Source: Phytophthora colocasiae
Lineage: Eukaryota; Oomycota; Peronosporomycetes; Peronosporales; Peronosporaceae
DNA: 64,000 bases
Reading direction: 5' to 3'
NCBI GenBank assembly: GCA_018806915.1
Contig: JAGKQI010000091.1
Coordinates: 2,294,001 to 2,358,000 of the forward strand
In this document: positions 9,448 to 19,471 of the stretch, in pieces
How the letters are laid out: each line of letters opens with the position of its first letter
Position numbering within the stretch: the first letter of the stretch is position 1
Translations under genes and position numbers: made by a program
The notes under the pieces: model-generated
Databases searched by the model: none
The model's input: only the letters and a program-made list of their open reading frames with translations
What the model was told of the DNA's origin: nothing

Positions 9448-11367
9448 ATGGTAAATCTTTTTTGTGCTGTCGTTGGAGCGGCGCGAGGGCAGTTCAAGGT
9501 GACGATCAACAGTGATGCTTCTGTTTTTGAGTTGAAGCAGGAGATCATGATAAAGGGTAAAGGGCTTATCACAGCTCCTTTTTCAAAAGTGCAGTTTTTT
9601 CTGACAAAGAAGGACAACGGGTGGCTGCCAAGTACTCATCTTGCTGCGTTACAAGAAAGCAAAGAGAACGTTCAAGTGAGTTTCGAGAGAGTGCCGTTGA
9701 CGGATGAAAGTCGTTTGATTCAAGATGTGTTGAAGGAAAACAAGTTGCCAGACCCGAAAAGTAGGCAAATTCACGTGCTGGTGGTGGTTCCGGATGGGAG
9801 AAAACGATACCAGCCGAATCTGTGGTTTGATGAGTCTTCCCAACCGTTGAAGACGCGCAGACTGGACGAGGGCGTGAAAGATGACGTCGTGAGTAATCCA
9901 AGAAGAGTTTTGAAGATGAAGGACTTCATCCCTCAATTGGCGCGTCCAGAGGATGAATACGACAATATTCTGGAGAGGGAGGCGTATGTTGTGATTTTTT
10001 CCGAGCTAATGCAGCACGTGAACGAATGTTTCGAATCTGGTCGAGATGGCAAAGGCAGGGGTTCACACGTTGTTGTCACGGGGAACCCTGGTACTGGGAA
10101 GAGTCGATTCTACATCTATTGCATCTTTCAGCTCATTTGCAATCGCGAGCGAGAAGATATCAAGCAACTTCCTTCGTACGACTTGGTATTAAACTGTGAA
10201 GATGAATTCCTCAAATATGACGCACCAAGTAACGAATTTATGGAGTTAACCAAAGCGGATGTTCATGAGCTGATGACCAAAACCCGTGTGCTTCGACTTG
10301 TTGAAGCACAATCAACGGAACTTATGGGCTGGCACGGAGTTTCAGTGTTGTTTGCTTCTCCGGGCCTTGCAGGCTTGCATAATTTCCTGAAAATGAACGG
10401 ATTCAAGTTTATCATGCCAACATGGAGCTTGGAGGAGATGATAGAGTGCAACTTGTTGCTTCCGGATGCCTTGAAACTTGCTGAAGACGAGTTGGTTCGG
10501 AGATTCGCCAGATTTGGTGGGATTCCGCGGTTTGTCTTCTCGCGGCAGCAAAAGTCCGTTAAGAACGAGCTGAGGAGTGCAATTGCCTCATTTGATGCAG
10601 AAAAGATAATCTTCTGTTCCAAATCTAACGAAGCTGTGAAGGAATCGAAGTATAGTCACTGCGTTCTCCAGATGATTCCTACCGAAAAAAAATTTCGCAC
10701 GTGGTTTTATTTGGATTTTCTGTCCCTGCGCATCGCTCAGGAGGTCATTGACAAGATGAAGGGGGAAAGTCTACGTAAGATCTCGGAGTTCGCAATTGCA
10801 CACAATGCTAATGATTCGAAAAGTACGACTGTAGGTCGTGGCAATGTGTACGAGCTGCTTTGTCACCGGTGGTTAAACCTGTCCAAGCCAAAAACTCTGC
10901 GATATCGTTCATTGTGCTCGACGACTTCAAATGCAGAACATTTGGAAATTCCGAAAGAGATGGAGACAGAATATTTTGCTGATGTCAAGAAGATACAGCT
11001 AGCAAGGAGCTGGATGTACTACAGACCAATATCTAAAACGTTTGGAGCGCTGGATGCACTTATCTGGAATGGCCACAGCAAATGTTACGGGTTGAAGATG
11101 ACAATCAATGAAAACCACGGAATCAAAGCTGAGCCATTGGATACGGTGCTCGAATGGTTTGAAAACGCTACAAGCAGCAAGGATGCGAAGTTCTACTTGC
11201 TATTTGTGGTTCCCAGTAAGATTGAAGCCTCGTACCGGAAGCAACCAACGAAGGCGGCTAAAAGTGCTGTCGGCCAACAACCTGGAGCATCTGCGATGGT
11301 AGATCAGTTTGTTACTACGCTAGATCTGTTTCAGATTGTGCTGGAGCTGACACAAGGGGGCAAATGA
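9448..11367 (+). CDS. Full-length Crinkler (CRN) effector, NTPase plus nuclease-like domain
   Basis: A 639-residue frame from the first ATG. Header: ubiquitin-like region, with the LFLAK-equivalent VQFFLTKKDNGWL at 48-60 and HVLVVVP at 109-115. The middle region is a P-loop NTPase with GNPGTGKS at about 212-219. The C-terminal 170 residues contain FGALDALIW near 533 followed by GLKMTI near 549, an Asp and Lys spacing expected of a restriction-endonuclease-fold (PD-D/ExK) core. Published analyses of CRN architecture describe this header, NTPase and nuclease order and trace it to transposon-derived systems. No classical signal peptide is visible, which is common for CRNs. It is nearly identical to the CRN at 17213-19132 on the other strand, and its 3' flank is also duplicated there. 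Expected action is inside the host nucleus. Confidence 0.88.
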   Translation: MVNLFCAVVGAARGQFKVTINSDASVFELKQEIMIKGKGLITAPFSKVQFFLTKKDNGWLPSTHLAALQESKENVQVSFERVPLTDESRLIQDVLKENKLPDPKSRQIHVLVVVPDGRKRYQPNLWFDESSQPLKTRRLDEGVKDDVVSNPRRVLKMKDFIPQLARPEDEYDNILEREAYVVIFSELMQHVNECFESGRDGKGRGSHVVVTGNPGTGKSRFYIYCIFQLICNREREDIKQLPSYDLVLNCEDEFLKYDAPSNEFMELTKADVHELMTKTRVLRLVEAQSTELMGWHGVSVLFASPGLAGLHNFLKMNGFKFIMPTWSLEEMIECNLLLPDALKLAEDELVRRFARFGGIPRFVFSRQQKSVKNELRSAIASFDAEKIIFCSKSNEAVKESKYSHCVLQMIPTEKKFRTWFYLDFLSLRIAQEVIDKMKGESLRKISEFAIAHNANDSKSTTVGRGNVYELLCHRWLNLSKPKTLRYRSLCSTTSNAEHLEIPKEMETEYFADVKKIQLARSWMYYRPISKTFGALDALIWNGHSKCYGLKMTINENHGIKAEPLDTVLEWFENATSSKDAKFYLLFVVPSKIEASYRKQPTKAAKSAVGQQPGASAMVDQFVTTLDLFQIVLELTQGGK

Positions 11368-11727
11368 TTGTTTGCTGAGAATCCATGCTCGCAATGCACT
11401 ATGACTACGAGCGCCAGCCGTGAAAGAGATGAAGTAGGAATTTCTTTTGGAAATCGAAATGGCTCCTTTCTCGTTGGACTTTTCGCTGTGGGCGTTATTG
11501 TAGTCAAGTTGACGCCATTCAAGATCTCCTTGACTATGGGGTGCCAGTCCATTTGCAAGACAAGGATAAACTTCTTAAGTAACTTCTTGAATAACTACGT
11601 ACATGTAGTCGTATTCATCTATCATCAAATTTAGGCATTTTTCATCATATATTCAGGTTTATGGACTAGAACCGAGTGACCGGCATCCACGATGAAACTG
11701 AGGTCGTGAATTCCATTCTAACCAAGT
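11368..11727. repeat. 3' flank of CRN, one arm of an inverted duplication with an empty TTAA site
   Basis: This flank is repeated in reverse complement at 17212-16996 and then 13248-13085, i.e. on both sides of the piggyBac at 13249. The matching point here is an undisturbed TTAA at 11575-11578. The arm ends near 11700, where it includes an inverted piece of the epoxide hydrolase 3' end (compare 13085-13110), followed at once by a direct-orientation piece (11695-11726, compare 13125-13156). Confidence 0.75.
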
Positions 11728-11826
11728 ACTAGTGGTGATTCCGGATGGAAGAAAACGTTTTCGCTAAAGTCTGTGGTTTGCCGAGTCATCTAAACCATTG
11801 AAGAAGCTCAAAGTATGTGAGCAGGA
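11728..11826 (+). pseudogene. CRN header fragment
   Basis: About 33 codons matching the end of the header of the CRN at 7831 (VVIPDGRKR then a stop, then LWFAESSKPLKKLKVC). It has an internal TAA and no start. It is closer to the 7831-type CRN than to the full-length CRNs, so it comes from a different parent than the adjacent header at 11916. Confidence 0.75.
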
Positions 11827-11915
11827 ACATTTTCCATCACATCTAGCTTAGGCATTTTCCATCACTATATTCAAGTTCTCTCTCCCCATTCCACAATCCG
11901 CCGTAACGGAGAAAG

Positions 11916-12476
11916 ATGGTAAATCTTTTTTGTGTAGTCGTTGGAGCGGCGCGAGGGGAGTTCGACGTGACGATCGACAAGGAGGCTTCTGTTTCTAAAC
12001 TGAAGGAGGAGATCACGATACTCGCTGACGTGTTTAACACGGTTCATTTTTCACAAGTGCAGCTTTTTCTGACAAAGAAGGACAACGGGTGGCTGCCAAG
12101 TACTCATCTTGCTGAGTTACAAGAAAGCAAGGGGAATGGTCCCGTGGGTTTCGAGAGAGTGCCGTTGACGGATGAAACTTGTTTGATTCAAGAAGTGCTG
12201 GATGATAACAAGTTGCCAGACCCAAGAAGTAGGCAAATTCACGTGCTGGTGGTGGTTCCGGATGGGAGAAAACGCTACCAGCCGGATCTGTGGTTTGACG
12301 AGTCTTCCCAACCGTTGAAGGCGCGTAGACTAGATGAGGGCGTGAAAGATGACGTTGTGAGTAATCCACACAGGAGCTCGAAGCATACGGGACCAAGAAC
12401 ATCACGAACGATGTTGTTGCGTTACTCGGTATGTTGCCAGATCATGTTATCTTCTGCGAAGTTTTGTTGCTAACAC
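11916..12476 (+). pseudogene. Truncated CRN header fused to epoxide hydrolase sequence
   Basis: The frame begins as a typical CRN header (VQLFLTKKDNGWL at the LFLAK position, HVLVVVPDGRKR at its end, and the RRLDEGVKDDVV linker). After about 150 residues, near 12371, it runs into sequence from an unrelated gene and stops at 12474-12476. From 12374 the DNA reads as an epoxide hydrolase in a different frame, so the ORF tail is not CRN-like. The promoter block and start context are conserved. It could be transcribed and make a short header-only protein of about 185 residues, but that is speculation. Confidence 0.75.
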
Positions 12477-13180
12477 TTGTTCGTATCGACAGACGCTCTT
12501 AAAATTGAGAAGGCTATCATCCTCGGACACGACTGGGGTGCCTTGTCCGGGTGGAGAATGAGTCTCTACCATCCAGACTGGGTACTCGCTGTCTGCGGTG
12601 TGTGTACCCCGTTCATTCCTCCTCGAAAGCAGTACCTTTCACTGGAGGATATGTGCAAGTTCCTGCCACAGTTCCAGTACCAGTTGTTCTTAGCGGACGC
12701 GGGTAAAGTACTGGATGCCTCTCCTCGTCGGCTAGCGACTGCCATTTTCCGGCGTAAATTGGAGTACGGCCCACAGGAGGAAGCACTACCGCTGCACGAA
12801 TTCCTCAAGGTCGTGAACACGGATTTGGACCACATCATCTTCAGGGAGCGCTCGGAGATGTTGTCCGACGAAGAGCTCCAGTACTACGTCGGCCAGTACA
12901 CGCAAAGTAAGTTCACGAGTGCGAACTGGGTGTACGCCACGAAGAAGATCGACTTCGAGACGGAGAAGGACCTACCAACTACGATTGAACACCCGGCGTT
13001 GTTCATCGGAGCCATGGACGACCCCGTACTGAAGCCAGAATGGCCAAGGACATGCCGAAGGTGGTCCCTAACATCCAGATGGAGTTTGTCGAGGATGCCG
13101 GTCACTGGGTTCTGTTCGAACAACCTGAGGTCGTGAATTCCATTCTATCCAAGTGGTTGGCAAAAGTCACGAGTCCATAA
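12374..13180 (+). pseudogene. Epoxide hydrolase, 5'-truncated and frameshifted
   Basis: An alpha/beta hydrolase of the soluble epoxide hydrolase type, missing its N-terminus. The first exon piece (12374-12428) is followed by a 64-nt intron (12429-12492, GTATGT to GACAG), then a long frame. HDWG is the nucleophile motif, with Asp in place of Ser, as in epoxide hydrolases and haloalkane dehalogenases. Near 13040 a one-base shift moves the rest into another frame, where the catalytic His is recognisable in EDAGHWVLFEQP and the gene ends with a TAA at 13178-13180. The 5' end is replaced by a CRN header in another frame. Loss of the N-terminus and the shift make an active enzyme unlikely. Confidence 0.8.
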
Positions 13181-13535
13181 ACCTGAATATATGAGGAAAA
13201 ATGCCTAAACTTGGTGATAGCTACGTAGTTATTCAAGAAGTTACTTAACCCAATTAACGCGGGATTCTGTATTCGACAGATTAAGTAATATTGCAGGTGT
13301 AAATATTCCGGGAGCTTCTACGCGCGATGGTTGACGAGAATTCCCCGCATATGCATTTTTGTTTGGGTGGGGGTGGGGGTTTTATCATTGAGGATCAGTG
13401 CTGGTGAGATAGACATGTATTTTCCGATAGGCATAGAAAATGCTGTATAAACGGTGAAGAGGTTTGAAAATACGGTTGCGAGCTATCCCCCGCCCCTCTC
13501 CCTCCCTTCCCCAACTGCCACTCATTTTCGAAACG

Positions 13536-16500
13536 ATGGACACCCTCGACTACGTCGACGCGAAGGAATTCAAGAAGCTGTGGAGTCGCCTGCTGAAGGA
13601 CGGCTGGAAGGCAAGACAGCCCACGGGGCTGAACGTTGGTCACACGTATGTGAAGCCCGGCGTGAAGGGCAGGCTTCGCAAGGATCGGGTCAATGTAGAC
13701 TATTTTGTCGGTACGATGATTGGGATGTACATAATGATTCTTATTGCTAATATGCACTTCTTCTAGGAGCAAAAAGTCTATGGCAGTACGCCGGTCGTTC
13801 GGGTTTAGTAGCACCGACCTTCTTCGAGCCACCACTACGAGTTCGACAGCCACCGATGGGAAAACAAGCGGCGTACGCGGCGGCGCAGTTGCAAATGCCA
13901 ACTTCCCGAGACGAAGAAGCAAGTACGGAACAAGTTCCTGGGTCTGGTGGCGGTGGTCCTGTGGATACAGAGCAAGGTGGTGTATCTGTCGCCAGTGATC
14001 GCGTGGATACAGAACAAGTTCCTGGGTTTGGTGGCGGTGGTCCTGTGGATACAGAGCAAGGTGGTGTGTCTGTCGCCAGTGATCGCGTGGATACAGAACA
14101 AGTTCCTGGGTCTGGTGTCGGTGGTCCCGTGGATACAGAGCAAGGTTGTGTGTCTGGCGGCAGTGATCGTGTGGATACAGAACACGGCGGTGTGTCTGGT
14201 GGCGGTGGTCCCGTGGATACAGAACAAGACCGGGTGGAGATTGGTTTGGTTGATTCTGATTCGGAGAGTGACGCTAGCGAGGAGGCTAAGGCGAATGACA
14301 AGCCAGATAATTTTGATGCATTTGATCGTGACAACTTCATGGATGCGATGCGTGCTGAGAACCTGTTCCCTCCTCTTGCGCCGGACGACGTCAACGTTGT
14401 GAGCGATATTTTCTCAGTCAGTGATGAGTCGGACGAGGGTGACTCTGCTTTCTTCGATATCGATCCTGAGCTTGGGGAATTCGTGGACGATGTAGAATCC
14501 GACTCAGAGTATGAAGATGAAGGTGAGCGTTTCCAGCAAGACGATGATGAAATGAGAGGTCTCGAGTGGCAAATCTATGATCAAGACCATTGCGGTAAGT
14601 ATGTCTTCTACAGAATACGTGTAGTCGTGCTCTAACCTATTCTGTATTTTGATGAGTGTAGCAGATTTGAAGTTGGATAAAGCGACGTTGTACACCGGAA
14701 GATATGGCCCCACCAAATCTGCAGTCGCTTTTGCAGATTCACCGATCGGGATGTTTTTCTACTTCTTGCCCAAGAGGTTGTGGATAAAAGTTGCTGCAGA
14801 GACTGAAGCCTACCGACAACGGTGCATTCCAGCAGTTGCGCAGAAAACCAGAGAACGGCAGCTTGTCGCCCAGGTTGAAGACCCTAAGAAGCGTGTTGAA
14901 GACCTGGTTGATATTGTCAACAGGCTGAAGAGGCAGAAGCCGATCAAGGAGTACGAAATTTTGCACGTCATCGGTCTCCTCGCGGCTCGCACGCTGTGTG
15001 GTCACACGGATGGTCTGGAAAAACACTGGACAGTTGGGGAGGATGGAGCTGTTCCACGGGGCACCTTTGGAAAGTACATGACTCGCGACCGATTTAGGAT
15101 GATTACACGATATCTTCACTTTACCAGCACGGTGAGTCACACGACGGACAAGGCCTTCAAAGTTCGCCCTGTATTGCAAGTGATAGAGAAAACGTTCCGT
15201 CGGGGCTATCGCCTTGGTCCGGTGGTTAGCTTTGACGAAGGTACTATTCCGAATCGAAGCCAGTACAACCCGATACGGGTTTACAACAAGGATAAACCTC
15301 ACAAGTACGGGACCAAGTGCTACATGACGTGCTGCGCCGAAACGGGGTATTGTGCCAGGTGAGCTGACAACTCTGCGTCCGACAGAATAACGAGAGTCAT
15401 GGACTATCTAGTTCTGTATGACTGGAGCCTATTAGTTACTAACATTGTTCTTGTATTCTGTATTTTACAGAGTTGAAGTATATCTTGGTGCTGAGCCAGA
15501 CAAGAAGAAGAAACAAGGCTCATCGCAGAGAGCTGTCATCCGCAATGTTTCGAAAACTTTTGATGGACAAGCAAAGCAGAGATTGGTTGTCGCGGATAAT
15601 TTCTACAGCTCCCCAGCTTTGGCACTCGCACTACTGCCTCTAGGCTTCTACTATGTCGGAACTCAGCGTTCGGATCGACTTGGGTGGCCGTCAGACCTTA
15701 TGTTCCCACAGAAGAAAAGACCACAGAACATGCCGAGGGGGACGTACAGAATCGCTCAATGCAGACAGCATTCAGAACTTGTAGCCGCAGCCTGGATGGA
15801 CTCAAGTCCAGTGCATCTAATAGCGACAGGATGCTCCACAGCGCAGACATCTGTGACGAGGAAAGACAAGAAGACGGGAGTTCTCACGCAGGTCCCTTGC
15901 CCGCAATTGATCGCGGACTACCATTCTGGTATGGGTGGCGTAGACACACACGATCAAATCCGTCTCCAGCGATATTCTATCCAGCGGTGCGTTGCATTCA
16001 AGAAATACTACCGACAACTATTTCTGGCATTTGTGGATATGGCGCTAGTCAATGGCTTTATTCTTCACAAGATTATCATGAAGCGGAAGGGTAGGCGTGT
16101 TCCCACGCATGCGGAGTACATGCGGCAGCTTCACGTGGAGTTACTTGCAGTTACAGCTATTAGTTTTCGAACGAACCGACACGCAGAAGATCTAGCAAGT
16201 GTGCCGACTGGAAATCGCGACCACGTGCTGCGTAGCACATCTGAGCTCTACAAGGCTAAGTCGGGCAAGAGTAAGGGGAAGAGCAAAAGCCGACAATTCC
16301 TCTGCAAGGTCTGCTCAGCGCTGAGCCCCCCCAAGGTAAAGAGCTTCGAGACCAGATTCTACTGCCGGGAATGCACGGTGACTCTCCAAGGGTACATACC
16401 CTTGTGCAATACGGTTCGGCGTACAGAAGCAGGTAACACGTTGACTTGCAGTCAAATATGGCACGGTGCATGGGGTAGTGGGGCTGCGATTCCTGCACAC

Positions 16501-16569
16501 CTACGGGGAAGAATTCGCCTGCGGAAGCGCAAGCGGACAGCGGTTAGTGACGCAGAATGCAGTGAGTAA
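13536..16569 (+). CDS. piggyBac transposase, four exons
   Basis: Proposed exons are 13536-13710, 13767-14594, 14662-15358 and 15471-16569, all with GT..AG introns, giving 932 residues without a stop. The third exon could instead start at 14665. Exon 2 contains an 84-bp tandem repeat (28 residues rich in Gly, Val, Asp, Thr, Gln) and then an acidic stretch. The DDE domain shows SFDEG (first Asp), VVADNFYSSPAL (second Asp) and the YHSGMGGVDTHDQ block. The C-terminus has a Cys-rich putative zinc finger (CKVC, CREC and further Cys), as in other piggyBac proteins. The family cuts and pastes at TTAA. The N-terminal 110 residues are not part of the classical domain and their role is unknown. Confidence 0.85.
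13928..14227 (+). repeat. 84-bp coding minisatellite
   Basis: Three full 84-bp units begin at 13928, 14012 and 14096, followed by a partial unit from 14180. The period is a multiple of three, so copy changes keep the transposase frame. Confidence 0.9.
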
Positions 16570-16601
16570 GTAAATACAGTGCTGAACAAACCTCCTTTGA
16601 T

Positions 16602-16673
16602 CTCACCAACTTTTCGACCAGTTCCATCCTACTACTTCTCTCTAAGTCTAGAACTGGTCGAAAAGTTGGTGAG
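16602..16673. repeat. 23-bp perfect inverted repeat after the transposase
   Basis: Arms 16602-16624 and 16651-16673 are exact reverse complements with a 26-nt spacer, 33 bases past the transposase stop. It could act in 3'-end formation or as a subterminal transposase site. Confidence 0.85.
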
Positions 16674-17212
16674 CGCGAAGGTGGCAAAGCGCCCACCACC
16701 ACTAACGCGACGCGGCCTGTTTGGAGACAGCCGAACGTGTTAGGAAGGAGATAAAAATAAAGAGTGTTGCCCATCATACCATATGCTAATCTGCCCAATT
16801 GCAATCGTCATATTTTCCATGTGACGGATACATTGTCACTGCCTTGTTCACACACGCAGCATTTTTGCGACACTTCGCAGTGTCTAGCACTGGAAGGGCT
16901 TCTAACAGATAAATTGTTGCGATCGTCCAGCAATAATTAAACTAAGTCATTCTCTTAATCTGTATAATACAGAACAATTTCCCGCGTTAATTGGGTTAAG
17001 AAGTTTTTCCTTGTCTTGCAAATGGACTGACATCCCATAGTCAAGGATATCTTGAATGGCGTCAACTTGACTACAATAACGCCCACAGCAAAGATTCCAA
17101 CGTACCCCGGAGAAAGGAGTCATTGATTTCCAAAAAAACGTCCTACTTCATCTCTTTCACGGCTGGCGCTCGTAGTCATAGTGCATTGCGAGCATGGATT
17201 CTCAGCAAACAA

Positions 17213-19132
17213 TCATTTGTCCCCTTGCGTCAGCTCCAGCACAATCCGAAACAGATCTAGCGGAGTAACAAACTGATCTACCATCGCAGATGCTCCAGGT
17301 TGTTGGCCGACAGCACTTTTAGCCGCCTTCGTTGGTTGCTTCCGGTACGAGGCTTCAATCTTACTGGGAACCACAAATAGCAAGTAGAACTTCGCATCCT
17401 TGCTGCTTGTAGCGTTTTCAAACCATTCGAGCACCGTATCCAATGGCTCAGCTTTGATTCCGTGGTTTTCATTGATTGTCATCTTCAACCCGTAACATTT
17501 GCTGTGGCCATTCCAGATAAGTGCATCCAGCGCTCCAAACGTTTTAGATATTGGTCTGTAGTACATCCAGCTCCTTGCTAGCTTTATCTTCTTGACATCA
17601 GCAAAATATTCTGTCTCCATCTCTTTCGGAATTTCCAAATGTTCTGCATTTGAAGTCGTCGAGCACAATGAACGATATCGCAGAGTTTTTGGCTTGGACA
17701 GGTTTAACCACCGGTGACACAGCAGCTCGTACACATTGCCACGACCTACAGTCGTACTTTTCGAATCATTAGCATTGTGTGCAATTGCGAACTCCGAGAT
17801 CTTACGTAGACTTTCCCCCTTCATCTTGTCAATGACCTCCTGAGCGATGCGCAGGGACAGAAAATCCAAATAAAACCACGTGCGAAATTTTTTTTCGGTA
17901 GGAATCATCTGGAGAACGCAGTGACTATACTTCGATTCCTTCACAGCTTCGTTAGATTTGGAATAGGAGATAATATCCAATGCACTGAACGATGTGATTG
18001 CCGATTTCAGATTTTTCACAACTTCATTCTGCTTCTGCGAGAAGACAAACCGCGGAATCCCACCAAATCTGGCGAATCTCCGAACCAACTCGTCTTCAGC
18101 AAGTTTCAAGGCATCCGGAAGCAACAAGTTGCACTCTATCATCTCCTCCAAGCTCCATGTCGGCATGATAAACGTGAATCCCTCCACTTTTCGGAAATTA
18201 TGCAAGCTTGCAAGGCCCGGAGAAGCAAACAACACCGAAACTCCGTGCCAGCCCATAAGTTTCGTCGATTTTGCTTCAACAAGTCGAAGCACACGGGTTT
18301 TGGTCTTTAACGCACGAACATCTTCTTCGGTTAACTCCATAAATTCGTTACTTGTTGCGTCATATTTGAGGAATTCATCTTCACAGTTCAATACCAAGTC
18401 GTACGAAGGAAGTTGCTTGATATCTTCTCGCTCGCGATTGCAAATGAGCTGAAAGATGCAATAGATGTAGAATCGACTCTTCCCAGTACCAGGGTTCCCC
18501 GTGACAACAACATTTGAATCCCTGCCTTTGCCATCTTCACCAGATTCGAAACATTCGTTCACGTGCTGCATTAGCTCGGAAAATATCACAACATACGCCT
18601 CCCTCTCCAGAATATTGTCGTATTCATCCTCTGGATGCGCCAATTGAGGGATGAAGTCCTTCATCTTCAAAACTCTTCTCGGATTACGCAGAACGTCATC
18701 TTTCACGCCCTCATCCAGTCTGCGCGTCTTCAACGGTTGGGAAGACTCGTCAAACCACAGATCCGGCTGGTAGCGTTTTCTCCCATCCGGAACCACCACC
18801 AGCACGTGAATTTGCCTACTTTTCGGGTCTGGCAACTTGTTTTCCTTCAACACATCTTGAATCAAACGACTTTCATCCGTCAACGGCACTCTCTCGAAAC
18901 TCACTTGAACGTTCTCTTTGCTTTCTTGTAACGCAGCAAGATGAGTACTTGGCAGCCACCCGTTGTCCTTCTTTGTCAGAAAAAACTGCACTTTTGAAAA
19001 AGGAGCTGTGATAAGCCCTTTACCCTTTATCATGATCTCCTGCTTCAACTCAAAAACAGAAGCATCACTGTTGATCGTCACCTTGAACTCCCCTCGGGCC
19101 GCTCCAACGACTACACAAAAGATATCGACCAT
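17213..19132 (-). CDS. Full-length Crinkler (CRN) effector, second copy
   Basis: From the ATG at 19132 (a longer start at 19180 is open, but lies in a duplicated leader) the frame gives 639 residues. It has the same architecture as the CRN at 9448: VQFFLTKKDNGWL, HVLVVVP, P-loop GNPGTGKS, and the C-terminal GALDALIW..GLKMTI nuclease-like core. Header and C-terminal thirds are nearly identical to that copy. In the middle, a block around residues 360-395 is strongly different, as are smaller patches near 271-285. The gene and its 3' flank are the inverted counterpart of 9448-11570. The upstream region differs from the 9448 promoter and contains a 64-bp tandem duplication and a MITE. Confidence 0.87.
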   Translation of the reverse strand: MVDIFCVVVGAARGEFKVTINSDASVFELKQEIMIKGKGLITAPFSKVQFFLTKKDNGWLPSTHLAALQESKENVQVSFERVPLTDESRLIQDVLKENKLPDPKSRQIHVLVVVPDGRKRYQPDLWFDESSQPLKTRRLDEGVKDDVLRNPRRVLKMKDFIPQLAHPEDEYDNILEREAYVVIFSELMQHVNECFESGEDGKGRDSNVVVTGNPGTGKSRFYIYCIFQLICNREREDIKQLPSYDLVLNCEDEFLKYDATSNEFMELTEEDVRALKTKTRVLRLVEAKSTKLMGWHGVSVLFASPGLASLHNFRKVEGFTFIMPTWSLEEMIECNLLLPDALKLAEDELVRRFARFGGIPRFVFSQKQNEVVKNLKSAITSFSALDIISYSKSNEAVKESKYSHCVLQMIPTEKKFRTWFYLDFLSLRIAQEVIDKMKGESLRKISEFAIAHNANDSKSTTVGRGNVYELLCHRWLNLSKPKTLRYRSLCSTTSNAEHLEIPKEMETEYFADVKKIKLARSWMYYRPISKTFGALDALIWNGHSKCYGLKMTINENHGIKAEPLDTVLEWFENATSSKDAKFYLLFVVPSKIEASYRKQPTKAAKSAVGQQPGASAMVDQFVTPLDLFRIVLELTQGDK

Positions 19133-19239
19133 TTTTCTCCGTTGGGAAGGGAGGAAACGTAAAGTACGATAGATTAACACAAAAGATATCGACCATTTTT
19201 CTCCGTTGGGAAGGGAGGAAAATGTATACGATAGATTAA
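19113..19239. repeat. 64-bp tandem duplication over the CRN start
   Basis: Units 19113-19176 and 19177-19239 differ by a few bases at the gaaacgtaaag / gaaaatgta segment. Each contains the ATG region of the CRN, so the upstream unit holds a second, out-of-place start. Confidence 0.9.
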
Positions 19240-19471
19240 CCCTTTCGCGAACACAGTGACTTTGTACTCTACAAATTGAAAATGGAAGGTAGCAAAACGC
19301 TACCTTCGATGTGTAGCCATTTCGAAGGATCGGCGACCTTTAAGATGGCTACAGCACGCTATTGACCAAAAATAAAACTTTAATCTGCGAAACACGGTAG
19401 CATTTTGCTACCTTCGAGTGGGTACAAACATCACCCACTTTGGGCAGAATTCTACGATGTTCGCGAAAGGG
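19240..19471. mobile_element. piggyBac-type MITE, 232 bp
   Basis: Ends CCCTTTCGCGAACA and its exact reverse complement. Flanked by TTAA on the left (19236-19239) and TTGA on the right (19472-19475), i.e. a target duplication with one change. Internally it has two small ggtagc..gctacc hairpins and no coding capacity. Confidence 0.8.

Larger units (their letters stand above)
13249..16995 (+). mobile_element. piggyBac transposon, apparently complete, TTAA target duplications
   Basis: Left end 13249 begins CCCAATTAACGCGGGA and right end 16995 finishes with its reverse complement as far as CCCGCGTTAATTGGG. The ends are flanked by TTAA at 13245-13248 and 16996-16999. Inside is one transposase gene of four exons. 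The paralogous flank at 11575-11578 has the unfilled TTAA. Structure, ends and target site all fit the piggyBac superfamily. With open coding sequence and matching ends it could be autonomous. Confidence 0.92.

Noticed and set aside
12036..12405. Minus frame of 123 codons over the CRN header
   Set aside because: The same antisense frame recurs over the other CRN headers; the CRN frame explains the sequence.
13747..14394. 215-codon minus frame rich in CSVSTGPP repeats
   Set aside because: It is the antisense reading of the 84-bp repeat in the piggyBac transposase.
19132..19180. Upstream start for the second CRN (16 extra residues)
   Set aside because: The extra codons lie in a tandemly duplicated leader, and the CRN at 9448 begins at the inner Met.
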